Source: Novosphingobium pokkalii
GTDB taxonomy: Bacteria > Pseudomonadota > Alphaproteobacteria > Sphingomonadales > Sphingomonadaceae
Assembly: GCF_014652855.1 (NCBI RefSeq)
Contig: NZ_BMZP01000010.1
Coordinates: 1-64,000, forward strand
Direction: 5' to 3'
Length of the DNA stretch: 64,000 nt
Part shown: positions 18,938 to 27,668 of the stretch, piece after piece
Numbering within the stretch: position 1 is the stretch's first letter
How the letters are laid out: every line of letters starts with the position of its first letter
The notes under the pieces: generated by a model
What the model was told of the DNA's origin: nothing
Databases searched by the model: none
The model's input: only the letters and a program-made list of their open reading frames with translations
Translations under genes and position numbers: made by a program

Positions 18938-20548
18938 ATGACCCAAACCGAACTCACCACCGCCGCCCAAGTGTCGAAGTCCTGGCCGTTCGAGGAAGCG
19001 CGCAAGCTGGTCAAGCGCTATCCCGGTGGCAAACGGGACGCGAGCGGCGCGCTGGTGCCGGTGCTGTTCGAAACCGGCTATGGCCCCTCGGGCCTGCCGC
19101 ATATCGGCACGTTCCAGGAAGTCTTGCGCACCACGCTGGTGCGGCGCGCCTATGAAGTGCTCACCGGCGGCCATCCCACGCGCCTGGTTGCCTTTTCCGA
19201 CGACATGGACGGGCTGCGCAAGGTGCCCGACAACGTGCCCAACAAGGATCTGCTGAGCGCCCACCTGCAAGAGCCGCTGAGCCGCATTCCCGATCCGTTC
19301 GGCAAGTTCGAAAGCTTTGCCCACCACAACAACGCCATGCTGCGCGAATTCCTCGATCGCTTCGGCTTCGACTATGAATTCGTCTCGGGCGCGGATCGCT
19401 ACAATTCCGGCGCCTTCGACGAAGCGCTCCGCAACGTGCTGCGCCACTTCGACGCGATCATGGCCATCATGCTGCCGACCCTGCGCGAGGAACGCCGCAA
19501 GACCTATTCGCCGGTCCTGCCGATCTCGCCCAGCAATGGCCAGGTGCTGCAAGTGCCGGTTGAAGTGGTCGATGCCGAGGCCGGCACCATCCGCTTTGTC
19601 GATGTGACCGGCGAAGTGGTCGAGCAATCGATCCTGGGCGGCCAGTCGAAGCTGCAATGGAAGGTCGACTGGGCCATGCGCTGGGTTGCGCTGGGCGTCG
19701 ATTACGAGATGTGCGGCAAGGACCTGACCGACAGCGTGACCCAGTCGGGCCGCATCGCCCAGGTGCTCGGCGGACGCCGCCCGGAAGGCCTGATCTACGA
19801 GCTGTTCCTCGACGAGAAGGGCGAGAAGATCTCCAAATCCAAGGGCAATGGCCTGACCATCGAGCAGTGGCTCGACTATGGCAGCGAAGAAAGCCTTGGC
19901 TTCTACCTGTTCCGCGAACCCAAGAGCGCCAAGTCGCTCCATGTCGGCATCATCCCGCGCGCGGTCGATGAATACTGGCAGTTCCGGGAAAAGCTGGCGA
20001 GCCAGCCGATCGAGCAGCAACTGGGCAACCCGGTGTGGCACTTGCTGCGCACCAATGGCGAACAGGCGGGTGCGGGCGACAAGCTGCCGGTGACCTATGG
20101 CCTCCTGCTCAACCTCGTCGGCGTGCTCGGCGCCCATGCCACGCGCGAGCAGGTCTGGTCCTATCTCGCCAACTATGTGGCCGATGCCGATCCGGCCGCC
20201 CACCCCGCGCTCGATGCGCTGGTGACCCGCGCGCTCGCCTACAACCGCGATTTCATCGCCCCCACGCTGGTGCGGCGCAAGCCCGAAGCCGGCGAAGCGG
20301 CAGCGCTCGCCGCGCTGGACGAGGAACTGGCCGCCACCAGCGACGATGCCACGGCAGAAGAACTGCAAAACATCGTCTACGAGATCGGCAAGGATCCGCA
20401 CTATGGCTTTGAAAGCCTGCGCGACTGGTTCAAGGCGCTCTATGAAACCCTGCTCGGCTCTCCACAGGGCCCGCGCATGGGCAGCTTCATCGCGCTCTAT
20501 GGCGTGGGCAACACGCGCAAGCTGATCGCCGAAGCGCTGGAAGGCTGA
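18938..20548 (+). CDS. lysK: Lysine--tRNA ligase, class I (LysK type)
   Basis: A 536-residue class I lysyl-tRNA synthetase, the archaeal-type form that alphaproteobacteria use instead of the class II LysS. The HIGH box is in SGLPHIGTFQEV (about residue 54), and the KMSKS box is KISKSKG (about 297). The alpha-helix cage domain follows, with WHLLRTNGEQ and FESLRDWFKALYETLLG near the end. It charges tRNA-Lys in the cytoplasm. The ATG at 18938 (MTQTELTT) has GGGCGGG upstream; the frame is open 29 codons earlier but that stretch is Arg/Ala filler. The next gene starts 29 nt downstream, possibly in the same transcript. Confidence 0.94.
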   Translation: MTQTELTTAAQVSKSWPFEEARKLVKRYPGGKRDASGALVPVLFETGYGPSGLPHIGTFQEVLRTTLVRRAYEVLTGGHPTRLVAFSDDMDGLRKVPDNVPNKDLLSAHLQEPLSRIPDPFGKFESFAHHNNAMLREFLDRFGFDYEFVSGADRYNSGAFDEALRNVLRHFDAIMAIMLPTLREERRKTYSPVLPISPSNGQVLQVPVEVVDAEAGTIRFVDVTGEVVEQSILGGQSKLQWKVDWAMRWVALGVDYEMCGKDLTDSVTQSGRIAQVLGGRRPEGLIYELFLDEKGEKISKSKGNGLTIEQWLDYGSEESLGFYLFREPKSAKSLHVGIIPRAVDEYWQFREKLASQPIEQQLGNPVWHLLRTNGEQAGAGDKLPVTYGLLLNLVGVLGAHATREQVWSYLANYVADADPAAHPALDALVTRALAYNRDFIAPTLVRRKPEAGEAAALAALDEELAATSDDATAEELQNIVYEIGKDPHYGFESLRDWFKALYETLLGSPQGPRMGSFIALYGVGNTRKLIAEALEG

Positions 20549-20576
20549 ACTACACAGCGATAGCGGGGCGCCCGGC

Positions 20577-21347
20577 ATGATCCACCTGCCCACGGCGCCC
20601 CCGGCCCATATCGCGTTCGATCTCGCCGCCTGGATCGCGGCGAGCCTGGTCGCCTGGCGCCAGCACCGCGCCTGGCCACAGGGCACGCAGACCCTGCTGC
20701 GCCTGACCGCGCCGGGCTATTACCGCTGGCTGGCGGTTGGCGCTCTGCTGGGTGCCTGGGCGGCCGGCACGCTCAATTCCTGGCGCCTCACCTGGGCACC
20801 ATCGCACAGCGTGGCGGGCGCGCTGGCGGGCGGCATCGTGGCCGTGGAACTGTGGAAGGCGCGCCATCGCGTGCGCGGCTCGACCGGCGGGTCGTTCGTC
20901 CTGCCGATGGCCACGGGCATCATGATCGGCCGGCTGGGCTGCCTCTTCGCCGGCCTGCCCGATCTCACTTATGGCACGCCCACTGCCCTGCCCTGGGCGG
21001 TCGATTTGGGCGATGGCGTGGGGCGGCATCCGGTGCAGCTCTATGAAAGCGCGGCCATGGCGCTGTTCATCCTGGTGTACGTGGTGGCGCGGCGGCGCGG
21101 GGCGGATTGGGCGCGGCACCACGCCTTCCACGCCTTTGCCATCTGGTATGGCGCGCAGCGTTTCGTCTGGGAATTTTTCAAACCCTATCCAAACCTTGCC
21201 GGGCCGTTTAACCTGTTCCACCTGATCTGCGGAGGGCTGGTGGTCTATGGCATCGTGTATTGGCGAAACGACCGACGCCGCGGTGCGCAAGGCGGCGCCC
21301 TATGTGTTTCACAGCCAGACGACGAGCCTGTGCGAAACCTGCCTTGA
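20577..21347 (+). CDS. Lgt-like (prolipoprotein diacylglyceryl transferase family) membrane protein
   Basis: A 256-residue polytopic inner-membrane protein with the Lgt layout. RHPVQLYES (about 151-158) matches the RHPSQLYE of E. coli Lgt, and YGAQRFVWEFFK (about 192-203) matches its YGAFRIIVEFF. But key Lgt residues differ: the GRLGN motif reads GRLGC (about 118-122), and the HGG segment of Lgt is replaced by SHSVAGALAGG. So the fold and lipid-binding elements are kept, while the classical diacylglyceryl transfer site is altered. It overlaps the radical SAM gene by up to 101 nt, meaning strict co-expression. It probably handles a phospholipid or lipid-linked substrate for that enzyme. It is not the housekeeping Lgt, in my reading. 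Confidence 0.8.
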   Translation: MIHLPTAPPAHIAFDLAAWIAASLVAWRQHRAWPQGTQTLLRLTAPGYYRWLAVGALLGAWAAGTLNSWRLTWAPSHSVAGALAGGIVAVELWKARHRVRGSTGGSFVLPMATGIMIGRLGCLFAGLPDLTYGTPTALPWAVDLGDGVGRHPVQLYESAAMALFILVYVVARRRGADWARHHAFHAFAIWYGAQRFVWEFFKPYPNLAGPFNLFHLICGGLVVYGIVYWRNDRRRGAQGGALCVSQPDDEPVRNLP

Positions 21348-22692
21348 GCCCGTTCCGGCCAAAGTCATCCTGGAAGACGAACGGGTCTATTACCTCAAGC
21401 GCTGCCGCCAGCATGGCGTGCAAAAGACGCTGATCAGCGACGATATCGACTATTGGCGCGCGCAGAAGCTGTGGCTCAAGCCCGGTGACCGCCCGCTGAC
21501 GGCGCAGACCCGCACCGAGGCGGGCTGCCCGTTCGATTGCGGGCTGTGCCCCGATCACGAGCAGCATTCGTGCCTGGCTATCATCGAGATCAACAGCGCC
21601 TGCAATCTTGCCTGTCCGGTGTGCTTTGCCGATGCGGCCGATGTCCACGGCAGCCACCGCCTGCTGGCCGAGATCGAAGCCATGCTCGATGCCCTGGTGG
21701 CGAGCGAAGGCGAACCCGACCTGGTGCAGCTTTCGGGCGGGGAGCCGACCATCCACCCCGAATTCTTCGCGATACTCGACGCGGTGAAGCGCCGCCCGAT
21801 CCGCCACGTGATGATCAACACAAACGGCGTCCGCATCGCGCAGGACCGGGAGTTCGTCGCGCGTCTGGCCGGTTATGCCCCGGCGCTGGAAGTCTATCTC
21901 CAGTTCGACGCATTGGATGACGAAGCGCTGCTCGATCTGCGCGGCGCGCGGTTGGCGCGCATCCGCCAGCAGGCGCTGGCCGCGCTGGAAGCGGTGAACC
22001 TGGCGACCACGCTGGTCTGCGTGGTCAAGCGCGGGGTGAACGATGAACAGGTCGCGCCGATCATCCAGCACGCACTGACCTGGCGCTGCGTGCGCGGGGT
22101 GACGTTCCAGCCGGTGCAGGATGCCGGGCGCAACGAAGGCTTCGATCCGGCGGAAAACCGCGTGCTGCTCACGCAGATCCGCCGCGAAGTGGGCAAGTCC
22201 GGCGTGTTCGAAAGCGAGGACATGATCCCCCTGCCCTGCAACCCCGACCAGATTTCGATCGGCTATGGCCTGCGCCAGGGCGCAAAGGTCACGCCGATCA
22301 CCCGGCTGCTGCCGCGCGAGGTGCTTCTCGCCGGGCCGAACACGATCAGCTACGAGGCCTATCCCAAGCTGCGCGCCGGGTTGCTCGACCTGCTTTCGCT
22401 GGCCACCACCCAGGTCAACACCAGCGACAAGCTGGCCGGCGTCTTGTGCTGTCTGCCCCAGGCGATGGTGCCGCAAGACTTGGGCTATGAACACAGCTTC
22501 CGCGTGGTGATCCTGCAATTCCTCGATCGCTACAATTTCGACCTGGCGACGGTGAAGCGCAGTTGCGTGCACTTCGTGACCGGGGATGGGCAGATCATCC
22601 CGTTCGACACCTACAACACGTTTTATCGCGACGGGGCCGAGGGTGCCGGTGTTGTTGCGCGGCATCGCGGGCTGGCGCAGGTGCGGTCATGA
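21247..22692 (+). CDS. Radical SAM enzyme related to tetraether lipid synthase (Tes)
   Basis: A 481-residue radical SAM enzyme. The SAM-binding cluster is C119-x3-C123-x2-C126 (SACNLACPVCFA), with SGGEPT at about 163. Before it stands a rubredoxin-like set, C29-x2-C32 and C53-x2-H56 (SLCETC, RCRQHG), and a second cysteine group C94, C98, C101, C109. More cysteines near the C-terminus could bind an auxiliary cluster. This order matches archaeal Tes/MJ0619-type proteins, which join lipid tails by radical C-C coupling. The start is ATG 21247, deep inside the Lgt-like gene; GTG 21283 would shorten the overlap. The function here is inferred only; other members of this family modify other substrates. 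Confidence 0.82.
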   Translation: MASCIGETTDAAVRKAAPYVFHSQTTSLCETCLEPVPAKVILEDERVYYLKRCRQHGVQKTLISDDIDYWRAQKLWLKPGDRPLTAQTRTEAGCPFDCGLCPDHEQHSCLAIIEINSACNLACPVCFADAADVHGSHRLLAEIEAMLDALVASEGEPDLVQLSGGEPTIHPEFFAILDAVKRRPIRHVMINTNGVRIAQDREFVARLAGYAPALEVYLQFDALDDEALLDLRGARLARIRQQALAALEAVNLATTLVCVVKRGVNDEQVAPIIQHALTWRCVRGVTFQPVQDAGRNEGFDPAENRVLLTQIRREVGKSGVFESEDMIPLPCNPDQISIGYGLRQGAKVTPITRLLPREVLLAGPNTISYEAYPKLRAGLLDLLSLATTQVNTSDKLAGVLCCLPQAMVPQDLGYEHSFRVVILQFLDRYNFDLATVKRSCVHFVTGDGQIIPFDTYNTFYRDGAEGAGVVARHRGLAQVRS

Positions 22693-22937
22693 TCCGCCTG
22701 CTCGGCGCCATCCTGCAAGCGATCGGCCTGTTGATCGCCGGGGCGAGCGGGCTCTGTTCGGCCTGGTTCACCGTGGCGATGGGCACTTCGGGCGGATTGG
22801 GATCGGACCCTGGCATCCTGCTTCTGATCGCGCTGTTCGGCGGGATTCCCTTCGCGATTGGCCTTGGCCTGTTCTTCCTCGGGAAGCGGTTGCAGCGCCG
22901 ACAGCCCCAGCAGGACCATAGGGATACGTTTCAATAA
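22689..22937 (+). CDS. Small two-helix membrane protein, third gene of the Lgt-like/radical SAM unit
   Basis: An 82-residue protein whose ATG overlaps the radical SAM stop (ATGA). Two hydrophobic helices (about 4-30 and 43-66, the second with GGIPFAIGLGLFFLGKR) are separated by a Gly/Ser-rich loop, and the tail is basic and Gln-rich. No family is recognised. The coupling to the preceding two genes suggests it is a partner of a membrane complex. It ends before a hairpin and the convergent fasciclin gene. Confidence 0.75.
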   Translation: MIRLLGAILQAIGLLIAGASGLCSAWFTVAMGTSGGLGSDPGILLLIALFGGIPFAIGLGLFFLGKRLQRRQPQQDHRDTFQ

Positions 22938-22940
22938 TCA

Positions 22941-22969
22941 GCCCCCGCCTGCACCGGGCAGACGGGGGC
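22941..22969. terminator. Hairpin between convergent genes
   Basis: GCCCCCG (22941-22947) pairs with CGGGGGC (22963-22969), with an inner CCTGC/GCAG pairing. It lies just past the small membrane protein gene and just before the fasciclin stop at 22995. There is no U-run, so it is only a candidate. Confidence 0.4.
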
Positions 22970-22994
22970 CGAAAGTATGCGAACCGGGATCGCC

Positions 22995-23549
22995 TTACGG
23001 CATCAGCACCGCGTTGATCACGTGCACCACGCCGTTCGACTGCGGCACATCGGCAATCGTCACCGTGGCCTTGCCGCCCTTGGCGTCGGTCAGCACCACG
23101 TTGCTGCCATCGAGGCTGGCGGTCAGCGGTTCGCCTTCCACCGTGGTGAGGCTCGCGCTGCCGCCACCGGCCTTGATCTTGGCGATCAGGTCGGCCGCCG
23201 TCACCTTGCCCGCCACGACGTGATAGGTCAGGATCTGGGTAAGCTGGGCCTTGTTCTCGGGCTTGAGCAGCGTGTCCACCGTGCCGGCGGGCAGCGCGGC
23301 AAAGGCTTCATTGGTGGGCGCGAAGACGGTGAACGGGCCAGTGCCGTTCAGCGTATCGACCAGGCCGGCAGCCTTGACGGCGGCGACCAGAGTGGTGTGA
23401 TCGGCCGACTTGGACGCGTTCTGCACGATGGTCTTGCTGTCGACCATGGCAGCGCCGCCAACCATCTTGGACGCAGCGTGGGCAGCCGGAGTGAGCGCGA
23501 AAGCCAGGCCGACGACGGCCAGCGAGGCGGTGAACTTGCTTTTCAGCAT
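22995..23549 (-). CDS. Fasciclin (FAS1) domain secreted protein
   Basis: A 184-residue exported protein: signal peptide (MLKSKFTASLAVVGLAFA, cut near AAHAAS), then one FAS1 domain. The family's H1 motif is FTVFAPTNEAFAALPAG and the H2 region is LTQILTYHVVAGKV, with DVPQSNGVVHVINAVLMP at the C-terminal end. FAS1 proteins mediate adhesion or occur as surface and periplasmic proteins. ATG 23549 has GGAGAG 5 nt upstream; the frame upstream of it is not credible. It is transcribed alone. Confidence 0.93.
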   Translation of the reverse strand: MLKSKFTASLAVVGLAFALTPAAHAASKMVGGAAMVDSKTIVQNASKSADHTTLVAAVKAAGLVDTLNGTGPFTVFAPTNEAFAALPAGTVDTLLKPENKAQLTQILTYHVVAGKVTAADLIAKIKAGGGSASLTTVEGEPLTASLDGSNVVLTDAKGGKATVTIADVPQSNGVVHVINAVLMP

Positions 23550-23729
23550 GGGAACTCTCCACAGGGCATCATTGCCGTCGCTCGAACAGCAGAGCCTGTG
23601 ATGCGTTCCCCCCGCTGCGCCTGCCCAGAAGGGCAATGCGCGGTAAATTTCTGAAAAACAGAGCTTATCCGAAATGGAGCTAGATTGCCCTTTGGGGTGG
23701 TCGAGGCTGCGGCGCCGTGCCCGCGCCGC

Positions 23730-24194
23730 TCACTCCTCGTCGAGCGCTGCTGACAGGCCGCTGCGGATCTGTTCCAGATGGACGCGCAGGCGTGCGACGG
23801 CGGCCACCAGTTCCGTTTCCAGAGCCGGTTCGCTCGCGGCAGCCGGCTGATCCGCAACAGCGACGGGCGCTGGTGCTGGCGCAACGGTGGATGTTGGCAT
23901 AGACGGGCACAAGCCTCCTTCCAGCGCCTGGCGGGCGCCGCGAATGGTATAGCCCTCGCGGTTGAGCAGGCGGTCGATCGTGGCCACGAGCGCCACGTCT
24001 TCGGCCCGGTAATAGCGCCGGTTGCCCGCCCGCGTCAGCGGACGAAGCATCGGAAACTGTTCTTCCCAATAGCGCAGGACGTGTGGCTTGACGCCCAGGA
24101 GCCGGGCCACCTCTCCGATCGTGCGCAAGGCATCAGGCGCCTTGCCGTCATCAAAAACACTGTCGGGAGAAACGAGATGGCCCTTATCCGTCAT
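23730..24194 (-). CDS. MerR family transcriptional regulator
   Basis: A 154-residue regulator with the MerR winged helix at residues about 22-92 (TIGEVARLLGVKPHVLRYWE, then FPMLRPLTRAGNRRYY). A linker rich in Pro and Ala and a short C-terminal coiled segment follow, with no metal-binding cysteines. This gene regularly follows the rpmF-plsX-fabH-ihfA run in sphingomonads, and it lies 24 nt from ihfA on the same strand here, so it is likely part of that operon. The ligand is unknown. Confidence 0.88.
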   Translation of the reverse strand: MTDKGHLVSPDSVFDDGKAPDALRTIGEVARLLGVKPHVLRYWEEQFPMLRPLTRAGNRRYYRAEDVALVATIDRLLNREGYTIRGARQALEGGLCPSMPTSTVAPAPAPVAVADQPAAASEPALETELVAAVARLRVHLEQIRSGLSAALDEE

Positions 24195-24218
24195 GCATCC
24201 AATCTATTCGGCAATCGA

Positions 24219-24518
24219 TCAGCTACCGTCGCTGATGCGATCCTTCAGCATCTGGCTGGCCCGGAAGGTGAGCACGCGACGCGGCGTGATCGGCACTTCC
24301 ACCCCGGTCTTGGGGTTGCGCCCGATGCGCTCGGCCTTGTCCCGTAGCAGGAACGTACCGAATCCGGAAATCTTGACGTTCTCGCCTTCGGCCAGAGCGC
24401 CACTCATATGTTGCAAAATGGCCTCGACCATTTCGAGCGAATCCGCCCGCGAAAGGCCGACCCGACGGTTGATGCTTTCGGCCAGATCGGCCCGTGTCAG
24501 CGTACCCACAGAACGCAT
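24219..24518 (-). CDS. ihfA: Integration host factor subunit alpha
   Basis: The 99-residue IHF alpha, a DNA-bending HU-family protein that works with IhfB in recombination, replication and transcription. [17 protein letters not shown] is the N-terminal helix, and [19 protein letters not shown] and [17 protein letters not shown] form the DNA-clamping beta arm with the intercalating proline (NPKTG). ATG 24518 ([10 protein letters not shown]) gives the family length; the frame continues 43 codons upstream but contains Cys-rich filler. A short hairpin overlaps the ribosome-binding site upstream. It sits 24 nt upstream of merR. Confidence 0.95.
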   Translation of the reverse strand: MRSVGTLTRADLAESINRRVGLSRADSLEMVEAILQHMSGALAEGENVKISGFGTFLLRDKAERIGRNPKTGVEVPITPRRVLTFRASQMLKDRISDGS

Positions 24519-24523
24519 GGTTA

Positions 24524-24541
24524 TTTTACCCCCCGGTAAAA
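24524..24541 (-). promoter_or_regulatory. Small hairpin around the ihfA ribosome-binding site
   Basis: TTTTACC (24524-24530) and GGTAAAA (24535-24541) are perfect partners separated by CCCC. On the mRNA the purine-rich GGGGGG used as the Shine-Dalgarno is partly in the loop and partly in the stem, with the ATG 5 nt after the stem. The structure could modulate translation; this is inference. Confidence 0.4.
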
Positions 24542-24725
24542 AAATCCCTTCCCGTCCCATACAATAGCGCGTTTTGCAGGACAGGCAATGCACTCCAGAC
24601 CGTTGCAGCCCCGATCGATTTTCCGCGCAGCGAAAATCAGGCTCCAAACGGCCTGTTTCGGATCATTTCAGGCATCCCCATGCCCGATCCGATCACCGAA
24701 ACGGTTCTACCCCACCGCCTGCGAA

Positions 24726-25703
24726 TCACACGCGGGCAAGGCAGGCACCCCAGGTGAAGCCACCACCCATGGCTTCGAACACCACCAGGTCACCCTTGCG
24801 AATGCGCCCGTCGCGCATCGCCGTATCGAACGCCAGCGGCACCGAGGCCGCGCTGGTGTTGGCATGGCGATCGACGGTCACCACCACCTTCTCCGCCGGC
24901 AGGCCCAGCTTGCGCGCGGTGGCATCGAGAATGCGATAGTTGGCCTGATGCGGCACGACCCAGTCGATATCCGCCGGCACGTGGCCGGTATCGGCCAGAA
25001 CTTCCTCCAGCACCGAAGCGAGGTTGGTCACGGCGTGGCGAAACACCTCGCGGCCCTTCATGCGCAGCTTGCCGACCGTGCCCGTGGTCGAGGCACCGCC
25101 ATCGACATAGAGCAATTGGTTATGCGCGCCATCGGCATGGAGGCGCGTGGCCAGGATACCGGGTGCCGCCGGATCGCTGGCGTCCACGTCCTGCACTTCC
25201 AGCACGATAGCGCCGGCGCCATCGCCGAACAGCACGCAGGTGGTGCGGTCTTCCCAGTCGAGAATGCGGCTGAACGTTTCCGCGCCGATCACCAGCGCGC
25301 GGCGCGCCATGCCGGTGCGCAGCAGGGAATCGGCCGTGCCCAGGGCATAGAGAAAGCCCGAGCACACCGCCGCCACGTCAAACGCCATGCCGCCGTTGCA
25401 GCCCAGCGCATGCTGGACGATCGTGGCCGTGGCGGGAAAGGTCTGGTCGGGCGTGGCCGTGGCCAGCACGATCAGGTCGATGCTCGATGCCTCGATCCCG
25501 GCTGCCTCGATCGCACGGCGCGCGGCCAGGATGGCCAGCGACGACGTGGTTTCCCCCTCACCGGCGATATAGCGATTGCGGATACCCGTCCGCTCGACGA
25601 TCCATTCGTCGGTGGTATCCACCATCTGTGCCATTTCAGCATTGGAAACGGCACGTTGCGGCAGAGCGGAGCCGCTGCCGGTAATCACCGAGCGCAGAGT
25701 CAC
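24726..25703 (-). CDS. fabH: 3-oxoacyl-ACP synthase III (beta-ketoacyl-ACP synthase III)
   Basis: A 325-residue FabH that condenses acetyl-CoA with malonyl-ACP to start fatty acid chains. The Cys-His-Asn triad is visible: Cys in [11 protein letters not shown] (about residue 113), His in VPHQANYRI (about 250) and Asn in DRHANTSAA (about 280). The length and start ([11 protein letters not shown]) are standard. Its start overlaps the plsX stop by 4 nt. It forms a conserved operon with rpmF and plsX. It acts in the cytoplasm. Confidence 0.97.
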   Translation of the reverse strand: MTLRSVITGSGSALPQRAVSNAEMAQMVDTTDEWIVERTGIRNRYIAGEGETTSSLAILAARRAIEAAGIEASSIDLIVLATATPDQTFPATATIVQHALGCNGGMAFDVAAVCSGFLYALGTADSLLRTGMARRALVIGAETFSRILDWEDRTTCVLFGDGAGAIVLEVQDVDASDPAAPGILATRLHADGAHNQLLYVDGGASTTGTVGKLRMKGREVFRHAVTNLASVLEEVLADTGHVPADIDWVVPHQANYRILDATARKLGLPAEKVVVTVDRHANTSAASVPLAFDTAMRDGRIRKGDLVVFEAMGGGFTWGACLARV

Positions 25704-26782
25704 AGCGCGGTTTCACCTTCCGTGTTTGCCACGCGGCGCCGGGCCGGCTGGCGAATCGTATCCGGGTCCACCGCGGCCACATCGGCCGCGATGCGTTCGA
25801 TCAGGTTTTCCTCCAGCAGGCGCGCGGTCACTGCCACGGCATTGGCCACCCCCATGGCCGATGCGCTGCCGTGGCTTTTCACCACGACGCCGTTGAGACC
25901 GAGGAAAACCGCCCCGTTGTGGTTGTTGGGATCGAGATGGTGCTTGAGCGTCTCGGTCGCCGGCTTGGAGATCAGGAAGCCGATCTTGGAACGCAGCGAC
26001 GAGGCAAAGCTGCGGCGCAGCAGGTCGCCCACGAAGCGGGCAGCGCCTTCCATCGCCTTGAGCGCGATGTTGCCGGAAAAACCGTCGGTCACCACGACAT
26101 CGAAATCGCCGCGCGACAGCTTGTCGGATTCGGTAAAGCCATCGAAGGTCAGCGCCAGCGAGGCGGCAGCGTGCTTGAGCAGCGCAGCGGCATCGCGCAG
26201 GTCGTCGGTGCCCTTGGTCTCTTCGGTGCCGATGTTGAGCAGGCGCACGCGCGGGCTGTCGAGGCCATGGACGATGCGGGCATAGGCCGCACCCATCAGG
26301 GCAAACTGGAACAGGTTGCGCGCATCGCAATCGGTGTTGGCGCCCAGATCGAGCATCACCAGATCATGCGTACCGAGCGTGGGCAGCAGTGCAGCCAGCG
26401 CGGGGCGGTCGATGCCGGGCATCGTGCGCAGGGCGAGCTTGGCCATGGCCATCAGCGCGCCGGTATTGCCGCCGCTGACGGCAGCCCCAGCCTCGCCGCG
26501 CTTCACCGCATCGATGGCCAATCCCATCGACGTGGTGCGGGCGCGGCGCAGGGCTTGCGTGGGGCGTTCGTCGCCAGCCACGGCTTCGGGCGCATGGAGA
26601 ATCTCCGATGCACCACGAAGATTGGGATGATGGTCTAGGGCCTGAGCAATCTTCGCCTCGTCCCCGACCAGCAGGAACTTGAAGCGATCGTGGCGCCGAC
26701 GCGCAAGCGCGGCGCCTTCGATCATCACGCGCACGCCCTCGTCGCCGCCCATCGCATCGACGGCGATTCTGGGCAAGCTCAT
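25700..26782 (-). CDS. plsX: Phosphate acyltransferase PlsX
   Basis: A 360-residue PlsX, which converts acyl-ACP to acyl-phosphate for phospholipid synthesis with PlsY. The N-terminal [11 protein letters not shown] motif and [14 protein letters not shown] in the middle are diagnostic, as are DLGANTDC and [14 protein letters not shown]. The C-terminal VKSHGSA segment is present. It overlaps fabH by 4 nt and follows rpmF after 28 nt. It is peripheral to the membrane. Confidence 0.97.
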   Translation of the reverse strand: MSLPRIAVDAMGGDEGVRVMIEGAALARRRHDRFKFLLVGDEAKIAQALDHHPNLRGASEILHAPEAVAGDERPTQALRRARTTSMGLAIDAVKRGEAGAAVSGGNTGALMAMAKLALRTMPGIDRPALAALLPTLGTHDLVMLDLGANTDCDARNLFQFALMGAAYARIVHGLDSPRVRLLNIGTEETKGTDDLRDAAALLKHAAASLALTFDGFTESDKLSRGDFDVVVTDGFSGNIALKAMEGAARFVGDLLRRSFASSLRSKIGFLISKPATETLKHHLDPNNHNGAVFLGLNGVVVKSHGSASAMGVANAVAVTARLLEENLIERIAADVAAVDPDTIRQPARRRVANTEGETAL

Positions 26783-26810
26783 GATCCGATCATCCCTCCG
26801 TCAGATCGGC

Positions 26811-26990
26811 TCAGGCGCCGACGGCGATGATTTCGCGACCGTTGTAGTGACCGCAAGCGTTGCACAGCATGTGCGGACGCTTGAGTTCACCGCAGTTCGA
26901 GCATTCGTGGAACGCTTCGGCCTTGAGAGCATCGTGGCTGCGGCGCATGCCCCGGCGGGACGGGGAGGTCTTTCTTTTTGGGACGGCCAT
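26811..26990 (-). CDS. rpmF: 50S ribosomal protein L32
   Basis: A 59-residue L32 of the large ribosomal subunit. The gene starts [14 protein letters not shown] and contains HECSNCGEL and [13 protein letters not shown], giving four cysteines in two CxxC pairs, the zinc-binding form. It is the first gene of the rpmF-plsX-fabH-ihfA operon, the usual order in bacteria for rpmF-plsX-fabH. The AT-rich stretch before it (near 26991-27030) is the likely promoter region. Confidence 0.97.
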   Translation of the reverse strand: MAVPKRKTSPSRRGMRRSHDALKAEAFHECSNCGELKRPHMLCNACGHYNGREIIAVGA

Positions 26991-27262
26991 TTCGGCACCT
27001 GTTCCTGAAAATTACATCGGTTGCGGGCGCGATAGGGAAAACCGTGCCACCGCACAACCCCGCATCTCACGACGAAGGGTTCATACGGCTTCCGTTCTGG
27101 ATGAGAGCGGGTGGACCGGCATCGCCAATCACGGGCGAAGGCCGCGCCTATACGGATTTTCTGGTGCTTTGCAAGCTTCGCCTCGCTAGGTTGGCTTCGC
27201 CGACCGCGCGGATTTGCGGACAAAACGCGCCGCGTCGGCGATTTGGAGAGGGGAAAACATTC

Positions 27263-27658
27263 ATGCCGATCGTCCTGCCCATCACCCTGGCCGCTGCCGG
27301 GGCTGCGGCGATTCTCAATATCTGGCTGATGGTGCGCGTCGGCATGGTCCGGCGCGAAGCGCGAATCTCGCTGGGCGATGGTGGCCATCCCGCGCTGATC
27401 GCGCGCATGCGCGCCCATGCCAACTTCATCGAAAGCGCGCCGATCGTGCTGGTGCTGTCGGGCGCGGTGGAACTTGCCCGTCCCGGCAGCCCGTTCCTGC
27501 TCGGCGCCGTGGCCATCTATCTGCTGGGCCGCGTGGGCCACGGCGTGGGCATGGACGGCGGCAAGCTCGGCCGCCTGCGCATGGTCGGCACGTTCACCAC
27601 CCTGCTCACGCTGCTCGGCCTGGCGATCTGGGCCATTTCCATCGCGGCCGACGCCTGA
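27263..27658 (+). CDS. MAPEG family membrane protein
   Basis: A 131-residue integral membrane protein of the MAPEG superfamily (eicosanoid/glutathione metabolism). Four hydrophobic helices are visible, and the family pattern RMRAHANFIESAPIVLVL (about 49-66) plus YLLGRVGHGVGM are clear. Bacterial MAPEG proteins often have unknown substrates, some acting with glutathione. ATG 27263 (MPIVLPITL) has a purine run 10 nt upstream. It is convergent with the MBL-fold gene 10 nt away; no terminator separates the two. Confidence 0.9.
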   Translation: MPIVLPITLAAAGAAAILNIWLMVRVGMVRREARISLGDGGHPALIARMRAHANFIESAPIVLVLSGAVELARPGSPFLLGAVAIYLLGRVGHGVGMDGGKLGRLRMVGTFTTLLTLLGLAIWAISIAADA

Positions 27659-27668
27659 AGCACATGAC

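Noticed and set aside
16724..20686. Very long open frame (more than 1300 codons) on the minus strand antisense to LysRS and flagellin
   Set aside because: It lies across well-recognised genes on the opposite strand and its translation is an Arg/Ala/Gly-rich mixture without family features; high GC content keeps antisense frames open.
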